Notes under the pieces: generated by a model
Databases searched by the model: none
Told to the model about the DNA's origin: nothing
The model's input: the letters and a program-made list of their open reading frames with translations, nothing else
Assembly: GCF_014637405.1 (NCBI RefSeq)
Contig: NZ_BMEY01000002.1
Coordinates: 200,030 to 264,029, forward strand
From: Ornithinibacillus halotolerans
Lineage (GTDB): Bacteria > Bacillota > Bacilli > Bacillales > Amphibacillaceae
Direction: 5' to 3'
DNA: 64,000 nucleotides
Position numbers and translations under genes: made by a program
Part shown: positions 1 to 9,793 of the stretch, piece by piece
How positions within the stretch are numbered: position 1 is the stretch's first letter
How the letters are laid out: each line of letters begins with the position of its first letter

Positions 1-921
1 ACACATGGCCTGCGTTATGCTGAGCGTAATTGTGACCGTCTCATGTGGTTAGAAAAAGGGAAAGTCCGTGAAATTGGTGATCCGAAAGAGATTGTAGCGA
101 AATATCGCGCAACCGTACCACCAAGACCATTACGTAAAAATCGAAATCTCCAGTTAAGTAAAACGGAGACGAAAATAGAAGACAATGTCATTATTGAGGC
201 GAACAATGTTGGTGTTTCCTATCAATTAAATACGGGCGAATTTTGGGCGCTGAAAGATGTTAGCTTTGAAGTGAAAGAAGGAGAAGTAATCGGGATCATT
301 GGCCATAACGGTGCTGGGAAAAGTACGTTATGTAAAGTGTTAACGAATATACTTGCACCTGATTCTGGAACGTTACAAGTTAATGGAAAAACTTCAGCAT
401 TACTTGGCTATGGAACCGGATTTAACGCGCAACTTACAGGTGAAGATAATATTTATCTAAATGCGATGTTATTAGGAATCTCCAAGAAAAAGGTAGAAGA
501 AAAATTCGATAAAATTGTCGAGTTCTCCGAAATTGGTGATGCCATTCATAAACCAGTGAAGAACTATTCAGCTGGCATGAAATCGAGACTTGGTTTCAGT
601 ATTGCTGCTATTTTACAGCCGGATATTTTCATTATCGATGAAGCTCTTTCGACTGGGGATATCGCCTTCCAACAAAAGGCGAGTGAACGAATTCAAGATA
701 TGATGGAACAGGCAAAAGCTGTAATCATCGTGTCTCATAGTATGGGCTTTATTGAGAAAGTATGTACGAGAGCAATCTGGATGGAAAAAGGTCAAATTCG
801 TTTCGATGGTAGTGCAGAAGAAGCAGTTGCGAAATACCGAGAAGTAAACGGAGCGAAGCGGAAGATTCAGTTAAAAGAGAATCAAAAGAAGAATAAGAAC
901 AATACAGGTAATCAAGCATAA
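1..921 (+). CDS. Twin-ATPase ABC protein (polymer export), 5' end missing
   Basis: The frame is open from base 1, so the gene begins upstream of the window. The visible 306 residues hold the tail of a first nucleotide-binding domain (a CDRLMWLEKGKV stretch, residues ~11-22) followed by a complete second one: Walker A GHNGAGKST (~101), signature YSAGMKSRLG (~189), Walker B IFIIDEAL (~210) and H-loop SHS (~246). The same post-H-loop sequence recurs after the second domain (CTRAIWMEKGQI), which shows the tandem duplication. The domain resembles TagH/RfbE-type ATPases that power export of teichoic acids or O-antigens with a separate membrane partner. No permease is visible, so the partner is presumably just upstream. 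It heads the operon running to 15781. Confidence 0.8.
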   Translation, partial: THGLRYAERNCDRLMWLEKGKVREIGDPKEIVAKYRATVPPRPLRKNRNLQLSKTETKIEDNVIIEANNVGVSYQLNTGEFWALKDVSFEVKEGEVIGIIGHNGAGKSTLCKVLTNILAPDSGTLQVNGKTSALLGYGTGFNAQLTGEDNIYLNAMLLGISKKKVEEKFDKIVEFSEIGDAIHKPVKNYSAGMKSRLGFSIAAILQPDIFIIDEALSTGDIAFQQKASERIQDMMEQAKAVIIVSHSMGFIEKVCTRAIWMEKGQIRFDGSAEEAVAKYREVNGAKRKIQLKENQKKNKNNTGNQA

Positions 922-953
922 GGCAAGTTAATTAGGTGGTGGAGGAATTGGGA

Positions 954-2873
954 ATGAAAAAGGTAATAACGGGCCCGATCGATTGGTTTATATTTAATAT
1001 AATGAACGAAAAGCAACGGAAGCGATTAGGCGACATCTTTTCAGATGAACAAAAAGAAAAATTAAAGCAAATTATTTTAGGTAAGCAACAATTAGAAAGA
1101 CAACGATTAAAACAAATTCGCCACCATCTATATAGTTTAGGTTTTACAGATAAAGGGTTAACAGAGCTTAATCAGTTCTACGAAAATACGAAATATCCTT
1201 ATTTGAAAAAGCTAGCAGCATGGGAATTAGCGCTTTGGTATGCCAATGATTACTCGGAAGAAGGCGCGAAGAAAGCATTACAGTACATTGCAGTTGCGAA
1301 AGAGAAAGAAAAGAATCTGGATCAAACGAGAAGATATGCGATTGTCGAAGCGGAATGTTATGACATTTTAGGAGAAAAGGATAAAGGGAAAGACGTATTA
1401 CAGCAAGTGATAGAGCAACAACGTCATCCAGATTTATTTTTAGGTATGGCTAATCTCCATGAGTCCATCGAAGAACGAGTGACATGGATCAATAAGGCGA
1501 TGACAAGTTATAATCTTGCTCCAATCTATTTTGAGAATGGAAATGACAGTACGTATGATGACCTTCGAACCGAGTCCATCAAAAACGTAATTACAGATGG
1601 TCCGAAAGTTTCAGTTATTTTACCAGCATTTAAAGCAGGGGACGGTATTCGAATTGCGATTGAATCGATTCTTTCCCAAACATGGACAAATTTAGAATTA
1701 ATTGTTGTCGATGATTGTAGTCCGGACAATACGGCCGATGTGATTAAGGAATACGTGGAGAAAGATCCGAGAGTTACGTTGTTATCGACACCGGTGAACA
1801 GTGGCCCATATGTCGCTCGAAATATCGGATTAAAGCATGCAACAGGAGATTTTGTTACGGTCAATGATTCCGATGACTGGTCCCATGCCGAAAAGATTGC
1901 GATTCAAGCACGTCATCTTATGCAACATGATTCCATCATCGCCAATACTTCCGAACATGCCAGACTGACGGAAGAAATTAAATTATACCGTCGAGGAACT
2001 CCAGGGAAGTATATATTCCCGAATATGTCCTCGTTAATGTTCCGCCGTGAGCCCGTTCTTGAAAAAATCGGTAACTGGGATAGTGTTCGCTTCGCAGCTG
2101 ACGGTGAATTTAAACGAAGATTGATTAAAGTGTTCGGTAAGAATAAATATGTAGATTTACATTCTGGTCCATTGTCCTTACCAAGACAATCGGTTAATTC
2201 TTTAACTGGAAGTTCCGCTTTCGGGTATAATGGATTCTTTATGGGCGTACGGAAAGAATATGTGGAAAGTCTGTCATTCTACCATCAATCCGGGAACACT
2301 CTATATTATCCGTATCCAATGGAGAAACGACCATATCCAGTACCAGAACCAATGTGGCCGAAACGAGAAGATAAACCGATGGGAAGTAGACAGTTTGATA
2401 TTGTCATAGCTACTGATTTTCGTAACGTCTCTCAAGATTTAGTAACGAAAATAAAAGCATTAGCTGAAAATGATTCTACAATTGGACTTGTACAGATGAA
2501 TACATTTAATTTGAAACTATCGAATGAAAAAGTCGATATTCGAATTCGCGAGCTAATTGATGGGGAACAGATTCAAATGCTTGTTTTCGGGGAGAACATT
2601 ATGGCGCAAGAACTCATTATCCCGCATAGTGCCGTATTACAAGATAAGCAGCGCTATGTTCCGAAAGTGACGGCAGATCGTATAAAAGTAATTATCGATG
2701 ATGTAGAGAACGTGGAATTAGATACCTTTAAGAACCATGCTACAGACTACTTCTCAGGAAGACAAGAGTGGTTTGGCGCGGATGATGATATCGTAAATTA
2801 TGTGAAGAAACAGTACCCTGAAGTTGATTTCCATCTAATAGATGAGGATTGGAAGATGCGGAATGAGCAGTGA
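954..2873 (+). CDS. Family 2 glycosyltransferase with long flanking regions
   Basis: A 639-residue protein. The ATG at 954 sits 8 bases behind GGAGG (941-945), so it is preferred over the upstream in-frame GTG at 936. The N-terminal ~215 residues are helical and TPR-like. A GT-A domain follows, starting VSVILPAFKAGDG (~219), with the diphosphonucleoside-binding VVDDCSPDNT and the acidic NDSDDW motif (~304). A C-terminal region of about 170 residues, beginning near RQFDIVIATDF, is shared only with the next gene. It would transfer a nucleotide-sugar-derived residue to a growing wall polymer in the cytoplasm. Its 3' end overlaps the next start by 11 bases, implying translational coupling. Donor and acceptor cannot be read from sequence. 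Confidence 0.82.
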   Translation: MKKVITGPIDWFIFNIMNEKQRKRLGDIFSDEQKEKLKQIILGKQQLERQRLKQIRHHLYSLGFTDKGLTELNQFYENTKYPYLKKLAAWELALWYANDYSEEGAKKALQYIAVAKEKEKNLDQTRRYAIVEAECYDILGEKDKGKDVLQQVIEQQRHPDLFLGMANLHESIEERVTWINKAMTSYNLAPIYFENGNDSTYDDLRTESIKNVITDGPKVSVILPAFKAGDGIRIAIESILSQTWTNLELIVVDDCSPDNTADVIKEYVEKDPRVTLLSTPVNSGPYVARNIGLKHATGDFVTVNDSDDWSHAEKIAIQARHLMQHDSIIANTSEHARLTEEIKLYRRGTPGKYIFPNMSSLMFRREPVLEKIGNWDSVRFAADGEFKRRLIKVFGKNKYVDLHSGPLSLPRQSVNSLTGSSAFGYNGFFMGVRKEYVESLSFYHQSGNTLYYPYPMEKRPYPVPEPMWPKREDKPMGSRQFDIVIATDFRNVSQDLVTKIKALAENDSTIGLVQMNTFNLKLSNEKVDIRIRELIDGEQIQMLVFGENIMAQELIIPHSAVLQDKQRYVPKVTADRIKVIIDDVENVELDTFKNHATDYFSGRQEWFGADDDIVNYVKKQYPEVDFHLIDEDWKMRNEQ

Positions 2874-5019
2874 AATAGATAAGCTAATGAAACAAAATGA
2901 AATACTTCAAGATACATTACGCCAACTCGATCAGACTTGGCGAGAAAAGAAATCCCTTAGGGAGGAAGTAAGCAAAAAGCGTACGATGTTGGAAACAGAA
3001 CTTCACATCATTAAACATAGTACAGCTTATAAATTGATGAAAACTCCTCAGAAAATGAAGTCCTTTGCCAAAGAATCAGGGGCTTATGTTCTTGGTAGAA
3101 GAGATAAGCGTCAATTATATAGTAAAGCTTATCGCCAAAAGAAAGCATCGAATGCATTAAAAAATGAAAAATACCATCTATATACACTTGGGTTTATAGA
3201 GAAGAGCCTTCAAAATTTAGAAGAGATCTATCGACAAACAGAGAGTAGTTATTTGAAGCAAGCGGCCGCATGGGAGCTTGCTCTTTGGTATGCGAATAAA
3301 TATACCGTAATGGATGCAGCAATTGCTTTACGTTATTTGAAGTCCATCGCAAACTTACGTGACAAAGATGGGCAAAGAAAGCTAACGATTCTGTTAGCGG
3401 AATGTTTAGAGCGATGCGGCGAACGATTCGAAGCTAAAGAAGTCATTCATAAACAGTTGGCAAACGAGAAACATCCAGATTTATATGCAGCATTAGCCAA
3501 TACAGAAACAAACGATACGGAAAAGTTACAGTGGATTAATCACGTACTTTCCCATTATGGACTAGAAAGAGTTGGCTTACATAACAATGAGGAAACAGTT
3601 CCTTACAATAATTTATATACCATTTCTACTAAAGAAAAAATCATGGATGGTCCAAAAGTATCAATCATTATCCCAGCTTATAATGCAGCGGATGGAATTC
3701 ATATTGCGATTGATTCAATGCTTACGCAAACATGGCAACAAGTAGAAGTCATTGTTGTTGACGATTGTAGTACAGATGATACAGTGAGAGTAGTAAAGGA
3801 CATCATGAAGAAAGACCCAAGAGTGAAACTATTCTCAACGGGTAAAAATAGTGGTCCATATGTAGCTCGAAATATAGGATTAATGCAAGCAACGGGAGAA
3901 TTTGTTACCGTCAATGATTCCGATGACTGGTCCCATGCAGAAAAAATAGAAATACAAGTGAAGCATTTAATAGAACATCCTTCTATCATAGCAAACACGT
4001 CCCAATTAGCTCGAATGACGGAAGATCTAACGTTCTACCGTCGAGGCAATCCAGGGGAATATGTATTTACGAACATGTCCTCGTTAATGTTTCGGAAAGA
4101 ACCGATTCAAGAGCAACTCGGAGCGTGGGATAGTGTCCGTTTTGCAGCAGATAGTGAGTTTATCCAACGAATCATAAAAGTATTTGGTAAAAATAGTATC
4201 GTCAATCTATCAACTGGTCCATTATCGTTGGCGAGACAATCGGCTTCTTCGCTAACAGGTAGCTCGGTCTTCGGTTATAATGGCTTTTTAATGGGGATTC
4301 GAAAGGAATACCGTGATAGTTATCGTTATTATCATCAGCATGCATCATCACTTTACTATGATTTCCCGATGAAGAAACGTCCCTATCCGGTGCCAGAACC
4401 ATTACGTTTAGAAAGAGAAAGCCGTCCAAGACAATTTGATGTCGTAATCGCTGCCGATTTCCGTTCAACAGGGCAACTGATCGAGTCTATTATCGAGGAA
4501 ATTCAAGTTCATCAAGAACGTGGTCTTCGAACTGGGCTTATCCAAATGAACGAATATAACCGTACAGGGCCGAAAGACATCCATAACAAAATAAGAGAAT
4601 GTATCAATGGGGATGATGTTCAATTTCTTGTTTACGGGGAAGAAATTCATTGTACCGTCTTATTAGTGAAAGACCCGACTGCTTTATCCGAAAAACAGAA
4701 ATATATACCGAATGTGAAGGCTGATACGATTAAAGTCGTCATATATACCGATCCAATTCAACATAATAAGAAAACATATTCTTTACGAAAATGTTCTCAA
4801 CACCTCGTTTCCTACTTTGATAACTTAGGCAGATGGTATCCTTACAGTCAAAAGGTGAGGGATAACTTGAAGAGACAAGCAAACAATGAACTTAAATATG
4901 TGAAGTTAACGAAAGAAAATTGGCAAGGTAAGTCGTATGACGAACGGTTAAATGACTGGCTAGTGGAGGACAATCCGTTTAATTTAGGAAAAGAAAAAGG
5001 GGACGGTTTCGTTGAGTAA
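2863..5019 (+). CDS. Family 2 glycosyltransferase, paralog of the preceding gene
   Basis: A 718-residue protein. The ATG at 2863 is preferred over 2842 because it lies behind GGAAG and overlaps the upstream stop by 11 bases. Residues ~1-45 form a charged coiled coil ending in a STAYKLMKTP segment, a variant of the aromatic motif seen in many proteins of this operon. A helical region and a GT-A domain follow (VSIIIPAYNAADG ~265, NDSDDW ~352). Long stretches such as NDSDDWSHAEKI and MSSLMFRKEP match the previous protein, so the two arose by tandem duplication and probably add successive sugars. The C-terminal RQFDVVIAADF domain is also shared. Substrate unknown. Confidence 0.82.
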   Translation: MSSEIDKLMKQNEILQDTLRQLDQTWREKKSLREEVSKKRTMLETELHIIKHSTAYKLMKTPQKMKSFAKESGAYVLGRRDKRQLYSKAYRQKKASNALKNEKYHLYTLGFIEKSLQNLEEIYRQTESSYLKQAAAWELALWYANKYTVMDAAIALRYLKSIANLRDKDGQRKLTILLAECLERCGERFEAKEVIHKQLANEKHPDLYAALANTETNDTEKLQWINHVLSHYGLERVGLHNNEETVPYNNLYTISTKEKIMDGPKVSIIIPAYNAADGIHIAIDSMLTQTWQQVEVIVVDDCSTDDTVRVVKDIMKKDPRVKLFSTGKNSGPYVARNIGLMQATGEFVTVNDSDDWSHAEKIEIQVKHLIEHPSIIANTSQLARMTEDLTFYRRGNPGEYVFTNMSSLMFRKEPIQEQLGAWDSVRFAADSEFIQRIIKVFGKNSIVNLSTGPLSLARQSASSLTGSSVFGYNGFLMGIRKEYRDSYRYYHQHASSLYYDFPMKKRPYPVPEPLRLERESRPRQFDVVIAADFRSTGQLIESIIEEIQVHQERGLRTGLIQMNEYNRTGPKDIHNKIRECINGDDVQFLVYGEEIHCTVLLVKDPTALSEKQKYIPNVKADTIKVVIYTDPIQHNKKTYSLRKCSQHLVSYFDNLGRWYPYSQKVRDNLKRQANNELKYVKLTKENWQGKSYDERLNDWLVEDNPFNLGKEKGDGFVE

Positions 5020-6400
5020 ACATGAACAACATCCAAGCATAAAAGAAAACACATCTGATGTTCAAAAACTAGAGCAGGAAAATGAACAATTGCTTCAGTC
5101 GATCATTCAAAAAGAGGCCTTGATTGAAAAAGAGACGAACGAAATGAAAAGAGATAAAAAGAAGATAAACCAAATCACAAACAGTAATACATATAAAATC
5201 TTTAAACCACTAGCTAAGACGAATCAGAAGGACAAAAGAATTGCGGAATTAGAAGAAAAGTTAACATTAGCACAGAATGAATTATATGAAACGAAGGAAC
5301 AACTACAGGAGCTAATGCTTCATGACCGGAAGCTAAATAGTTTTAACATGAAAGATAGATTAAAGGAAATGAAAGCAGACGGCGACCTCCTACCATATAT
5401 CGACAAAATCGTTGAACATAAAAAACAGCATGAAGCAAACTATAATAATGCATTAACCTATTCGGCAAGATTATTCATGAAAGAAAAAGAAACGTATCGT
5501 GATTATGTTTATCAAAAAGTTTTATCTGCTTTAAAAAATGAAGACATCCCAGAATTCATCGTACGAGAAGGAGTAAGGGAAGAACCGTTACAATTAAGAC
5601 AAGTTTCCTCATTTAGAGGAAGTTTAAATACTCGAATGAGAAAAATGCAATTGAACGGTAATCTCCCAGAATGGAAACTGGATGATAAACGAGTTGCCTA
5701 TTCGTTTCTAAATGAATTAGAAGTTCCGGTACCGTGGTTCTCTGAAGAAGTTTACACGACAAGTACCGTACCAAAGAAAGACGGAATCGTTATTAAACCG
5801 ACTGATGGAGCAGGTTCTCGAGGAGTGTATCTCGTCTATTCGACGACCGATATATTTGATATTAAACGTTCGAAAACTCTTAAAAGTTGGGATGAATTAA
5901 TCGAATCCATGAACCAAGATTTACACTCAGGATGGGTCGATAAGGATGAATGGTTCGTAGAGGAATTATTACTCGAGAATCGGGAAGAAAAAGTTCCTGC
6001 CCGTGATATAAAATTCTATTGCTTTTATGGTAAGGTTGGTCTTATATTGGAGATATCTCGCTATCCAGAATTGAAGTACTGCTGGTGGACAGCATCAGGT
6101 GAGCGAGTGGATACTGGTAAGTATAATAATGACTTATTTAAAGGGAAGGGATGTACAGAGGAGGAAATTAAGCTAGCTGAAACAATTAGTTTAACGATTC
6201 CTGCTCCATTTATTAGAATTGACTTCCTCCGTTCAAATAATGGTCTAGTCTTTGGTGAATTCACACCAAAACCAGGAAATTATGATGAATTTGATGAAGC
6301 CACTGATAAGTGGTTAGGAGATTATTTCTTGGAAGCAGAGGGGCGATTAGTTCAAGACTTATTAGATGGCAAGAAATTTAATCTTTTTGAGAAATTATAA
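5012..6400 (+). CDS. ATP-grasp protein, TupA-like (teichuronopeptide type)
   Basis: 462 residues from a TTG start overlapping the upstream stop by 8 bases; no in-frame ATG lies nearby and GGGGA precedes at 4999-5003. Residues 1-110 are a lysine/glutamate-rich coiled coil including NSNTYKIFKPL, a variant of the operon's aromatic motif. The C-terminal half is an ATP-grasp fold: IVIKPTDGAGSRG (~260), a DIKFYCFYGKVG strand (~336), FIRIDFL and the metal-binding FGEFTPKPGNYDEF (~416). The DxKFxCFxG and FGEFTxxPG pattern is what I know from the TupA-like ATP-grasp family, named for teichuronopeptide synthesis in an alkaliphilic Bacillus. It would form an amide or ester bond using ATP. The ATP-grasp call is firm; the TupA subfamily call is moderate. 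Confidence 0.65.
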   Translation: MSKHEQHPSIKENTSDVQKLEQENEQLLQSIIQKEALIEKETNEMKRDKKKINQITNSNTYKIFKPLAKTNQKDKRIAELEEKLTLAQNELYETKEQLQELMLHDRKLNSFNMKDRLKEMKADGDLLPYIDKIVEHKKQHEANYNNALTYSARLFMKEKETYRDYVYQKVLSALKNEDIPEFIVREGVREEPLQLRQVSSFRGSLNTRMRKMQLNGNLPEWKLDDKRVAYSFLNELEVPVPWFSEEVYTTSTVPKKDGIVIKPTDGAGSRGVYLVYSTTDIFDIKRSKTLKSWDELIESMNQDLHSGWVDKDEWFVEELLLENREEKVPARDIKFYCFYGKVGLILEISRYPELKYCWWTASGERVDTGKYNNDLFKGKGCTEEEIKLAETISLTIPAPFIRIDFLRSNNGLVFGEFTPKPGNYDEFDEATDKWLGDYFLEAEGRLVQDLLDGKKFNLFEKL

Positions 6401-6450
6401 ATGGAAAATATAATGATGGTTTCATAAGGGAATTTTAGGAGGATATCTTG

Positions 6451-8076
6451 ATGGAAGAAGACAAACAGTGGCTACCACACCTATCGAGTAAATTTGTTTC
6501 AGATGCACATGGTCATCTTTTAGATGCATATGCAGTTGCACTAGAAGGTTGGAGACGGGGATTAAAGCTAAGATGGCATGTGAAGGATTCGGAGAAATTT
6601 AAAGAAATGACGACTTGGTTTGTCGATAAACCGGGTCAACTATTTTCACTTAGCTCTGCCGATAAAACCCATTATTTCTTTAGAACTAGAGGAGATCTAG
6701 TAACTAATGAAGCAGTGGCAATTGGTAGAGATAAAGAAAAAACAAAAGAAGTATTGTCCAAGGCTGGGATCCCAATCCCAGAGGGGAAACAATTCACAGA
6801 AGATGTAGCAGATGAAGAGATTATTAATTATGCGAATGCTTTAGGCTATCCAGTTGTCGTAAAACCAACAGACGGGAGCTTCGGTAGAGGGGTCATTGCG
6901 AATATTACGAGTTCCGGTGAATTAGCATTCTCGCTTGAATATGTGCGCTCTGATTTAGGATTTAAAGATGTCATCGTCGAGCGATTTGTTTCCGGTGACG
7001 ATTACCGAATTTATGTAGTGGATGATGCAGTAGTTGGTGCCATTAAACGTATTCCAGCAAACATAACTGGGGATGGAATGAATTCGATAAAAGCATTGAT
7101 CGAATTGAAAAATGAGGAACGTAGTCTGAATCCTCGTTTGGTTAGTTGTCCAATTGAAATTAACCAAGAGTTAGCTGACTTTATTGGAAGAAAAGGCTAT
7201 ACCGTAGATACGGTCTTAGAACAAGGGGAGCAATTAATTCTTAGCTCGAAAAGTAATATCTCCTTAGGTGGGGACCCAGTCGACGTATTGGATGAACTGC
7301 CAGAACAAGTGAAAACAAATGCGGTAAATGCGATTAAAGCAGTTCCAGGTCTAATCCATGCTGCTGTTGATATTATGTACGATGAGAATGATTCGAGTAA
7401 TCCAGCAGGTGTGGTGTTAGAAATTAACCCAACAGCACAATTAGGTGGAATCCTTTATCCGGTAAAAGGGGAATCGAGGGATGTACCTGCAGCTATTATT
7501 GATTATTACTTCCCAGAAACAAAAGATATTATCGAAAATAAAGGGAAAGTTTATTTTGATTTGCATGATGTGTTAGATCCATTAAATTCAAGACAAGCAT
7601 TCATTACTACTGTAACACCACCTCCAAAAGGAAAAATAATAGCGAAGAAATATATCGTCTCTGGTGAAGTTCAAGATATTGGTTATCATCGTGGTCTTCG
7701 TAAGCAAGCATTTGAACGATACTTGCACGGATTCGTAAGTAATCTGGAAGATGGAGATATTGAAGTGGTTGTAGCTGGAACAGATGAAGAGATGGTCAAT
7801 GATTTTAGAAATGCGTTATTAGAAGACCCTGAACGGTCTCATGTATTGGACATCCAAGAAGAAGTTTATGATGAACCGATTAAAGTAGGCTTTGATATTA
7901 AAGCAGATTTAAAAACGCAATTAGAGGAAATGAAGATAATCTTACAGGAAATGGAAGTAACGGAACTAGCACTGAAGAAGGCGGAAGTTCAAAACCGTAA
8001 ATTTGAACAAAGCTTATCTTGGAGAATTTCCAAACCAATTCGTGTAGCAGGAGCTTTATTAAAGAAAATTAGATAA
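6451..8076 (+). CDS. ATP-grasp ligase fused to acylphosphatase-like domain, copy 1
   Basis: 541 residues. The ATG at 6451 lies 8 bases after AGGAGG (6437-6442). Layout: N-terminal domain with AVALEGWRRGLKLRW (~30); ATP-grasp ~100-370 of the cyanophycin-synthetase/GshF kind (VVVKPTDGSFGRG, GDDYRIYVVDDAVVGAIKR, LEINPTAQLGG); acylphosphatase fold ~400-460 (VSGEVQDIGYHRG, FVSNLEDG); coiled coil; C-terminal SLSWRISKPIR. The catalytic arginine expected after VQxxGF/Y is His here while the Asn of VSN is kept, so acylphosphatase activity is doubtful. NPTAQLGG replaces the usual NxRPG in the metal-binding strand. First of four tandem paralogs; probably an amide ligase for a wall-polymer substituent. 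Confidence 0.75.
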   Translation: MEEDKQWLPHLSSKFVSDAHGHLLDAYAVALEGWRRGLKLRWHVKDSEKFKEMTTWFVDKPGQLFSLSSADKTHYFFRTRGDLVTNEAVAIGRDKEKTKEVLSKAGIPIPEGKQFTEDVADEEIINYANALGYPVVVKPTDGSFGRGVIANITSSGELAFSLEYVRSDLGFKDVIVERFVSGDDYRIYVVDDAVVGAIKRIPANITGDGMNSIKALIELKNEERSLNPRLVSCPIEINQELADFIGRKGYTVDTVLEQGEQLILSSKSNISLGGDPVDVLDELPEQVKTNAVNAIKAVPGLIHAAVDIMYDENDSSNPAGVVLEINPTAQLGGILYPVKGESRDVPAAIIDYYFPETKDIIENKGKVYFDLHDVLDPLNSRQAFITTVTPPPKGKIIAKKYIVSGEVQDIGYHRGLRKQAFERYLHGFVSNLEDGDIEVVVAGTDEEMVNDFRNALLEDPERSHVLDIQEEVYDEPIKVGFDIKADLKTQLEEMKIILQEMEVTELALKKAEVQNRKFEQSLSWRISKPIRVAGALLKKIR

Positions 8077-8105
8077 TTTAACGGTGTTATAGGAGGAATA
8101 CATCC

Positions 8106-9746
8106 ATGAAAGAGGAACGGGGTATCAGCTTACCTCAACTACCAAATGAAATAGTAGTACATGCCCAAAAAACAAGACTTGACTCATTTGCCATCGCACT
8201 GGAAGGTTGGAGAAGAGGGCTTAAATTAAAATGGTATACGAAGGATTCGGAATATTTTCAGGATATGATTATATTCGGTGTAAATCCACCAGGACGATTA
8301 TATTCGCTTAGCTCTGATGAGCGTACACATTACTTCTTCCGTTCACGAGGAGATAAAGTACCTAATTCAGCAGTTGAAATCGGTTCGGAAAAAGATGATA
8401 CAAAAATCTGGCTAGAAAAAGCGGGAGTACCTGTACCGAGAGGGAAAGGCTTTGACGAAGATGCTACAGATGACGAAATCATTGAATTTAGTAGGACTAT
8501 TCCTTACCCACAAGTACTGAAACCAACGAATGCTAGTTTAGGTAATGGGGTTGTCACGAATATAAGAAATGAAGCTGAGTTCCGAAAAGCTCTACATTAT
8601 GTCCGAGTAGAACTTGGATACCCAGAAGTAATTGTTGAACAGCATGTTGCAGGAAAAGAGTATCGTGTATACGTTGTTGGTGATCAAGTAATCGCAGCAT
8701 ACAACCGAGTTCCTGCCAATATTATGGGAGACGGTACGCATACAATTGAAGAACTAATTGAATTGAAGAACTACGAACGAAGAAAAAATGCTCGTCTGAA
8801 AAGCTGTTTAATCGAAATGGATAAAGAGATTTTAGAATTTGTCCAAGAAGCTGGCTATACAATGCAAGATGTTCCAGAAAAAGGGAAATTAATTTATTTA
8901 AGAGAGAAGACAAATGTTTCTTCTGGTGGGGACCCAATCGATGTTACCGATACAATGCCTGACCATATTAAACAAATTGCAATTGATGCATTGAAAGCTG
9001 TTCCTGGATTATATCATGGTGGGGTTGATATAATTGTAAATGAAGATAAATCCATCAAAGATCCTGCCGTTGTTATCGAATTAAATCCGACTGCTCAAAT
9101 TGGTGGAGCTCTATACCCGTTAAGAGGAAAAGCGCGAAATATACCTGCTGCAATTATCGATTATTACTTCCCAGAAACAAAAGGGATCGATACGACCAAT
9201 TCGAAAGTGTATTTTGACATGACTACTGTATTGGAACCGTTAGAGAATCGCGCAGCACTAGAAGTAGAAGTAGCTCCAGCACCAATGGGAGAATTCTTTG
9301 CGAAGCGTTATGTCGTTTCTGGAGATGTGCAACGCCATAGTTATCACAAATGGTTGAAGAAACAAGCACTTGATAATGATTTACATGGCTATGTGAAAAA
9401 TATGGTCTTTGATGAAGTAGAAATTATCGTTGGTGGCACAGATAAAGCTAAGATAAATGAATTTAAATCAATCATTAGTCAGTACAAAAATATTCATATT
9501 AAGAAAATTAAAGAAGAGATCTGGAAAGAACCAGTAATCGTAGGTTTTGAAATCGCTGAGAGATATAATACAAATAGCTTAAAATCAGTGAATTATGCAT
9601 TAAGGAAAATGGATAAAGAACTACAATATTTAACTAAACGTAAGAATAGACTGGAAAAGGATAATAAGCATATTCTTAACAGTAGTTCTTGGAAATTAAC
9701 TGCCCCAATTAGAAAAGTGAAAGAAATCGTAGTTGGTAAAAGATAA
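8106..9746 (+). CDS. ATP-grasp ligase fused to acylphosphatase-like domain, copy 2
   Basis: 546 residues, ATG behind AGGAGGA. Same architecture as its upstream neighbour: AIALEGWRRGLKLKW (~29), ATP-grasp with VLKPTNASLGNG (~138), EYRVYVVGDQVIAAYNR and LNPTAQIGG (~320), acylphosphatase-like segment ~400-460, coiled coil and C-terminal SSSWKLTAPIR. The acylphosphatase loop has decayed to VQRHSYHKW, losing the Gly and the catalytic Arg; the Asn in YVKN remains. Together with copy 1 it forms the NPTAQ subtype, distinct from the NTRxG subtype of copies 3 and 4. Substrate unknown; ATP-grasp relatives join a carboxylate, through an acylphosphate, to an amine. Confidence 0.75.
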   Translation: MKEERGISLPQLPNEIVVHAQKTRLDSFAIALEGWRRGLKLKWYTKDSEYFQDMIIFGVNPPGRLYSLSSDERTHYFFRSRGDKVPNSAVEIGSEKDDTKIWLEKAGVPVPRGKGFDEDATDDEIIEFSRTIPYPQVLKPTNASLGNGVVTNIRNEAEFRKALHYVRVELGYPEVIVEQHVAGKEYRVYVVGDQVIAAYNRVPANIMGDGTHTIEELIELKNYERRKNARLKSCLIEMDKEILEFVQEAGYTMQDVPEKGKLIYLREKTNVSSGGDPIDVTDTMPDHIKQIAIDALKAVPGLYHGGVDIIVNEDKSIKDPAVVIELNPTAQIGGALYPLRGKARNIPAAIIDYYFPETKGIDTTNSKVYFDMTTVLEPLENRAALEVEVAPAPMGEFFAKRYVVSGDVQRHSYHKWLKKQALDNDLHGYVKNMVFDEVEIIVGGTDKAKINEFKSIISQYKNIHIKKIKEEIWKEPVIVGFEIAERYNTNSLKSVNYALRKMDKELQYLTKRKNRLEKDNKHILNSSSWKLTAPIRKVKEIVVGKR

Positions 9747-9793
9747 AGACCCAATAAGCAAATGATAATGTTCTTATGGAAGGTTGATAATTG

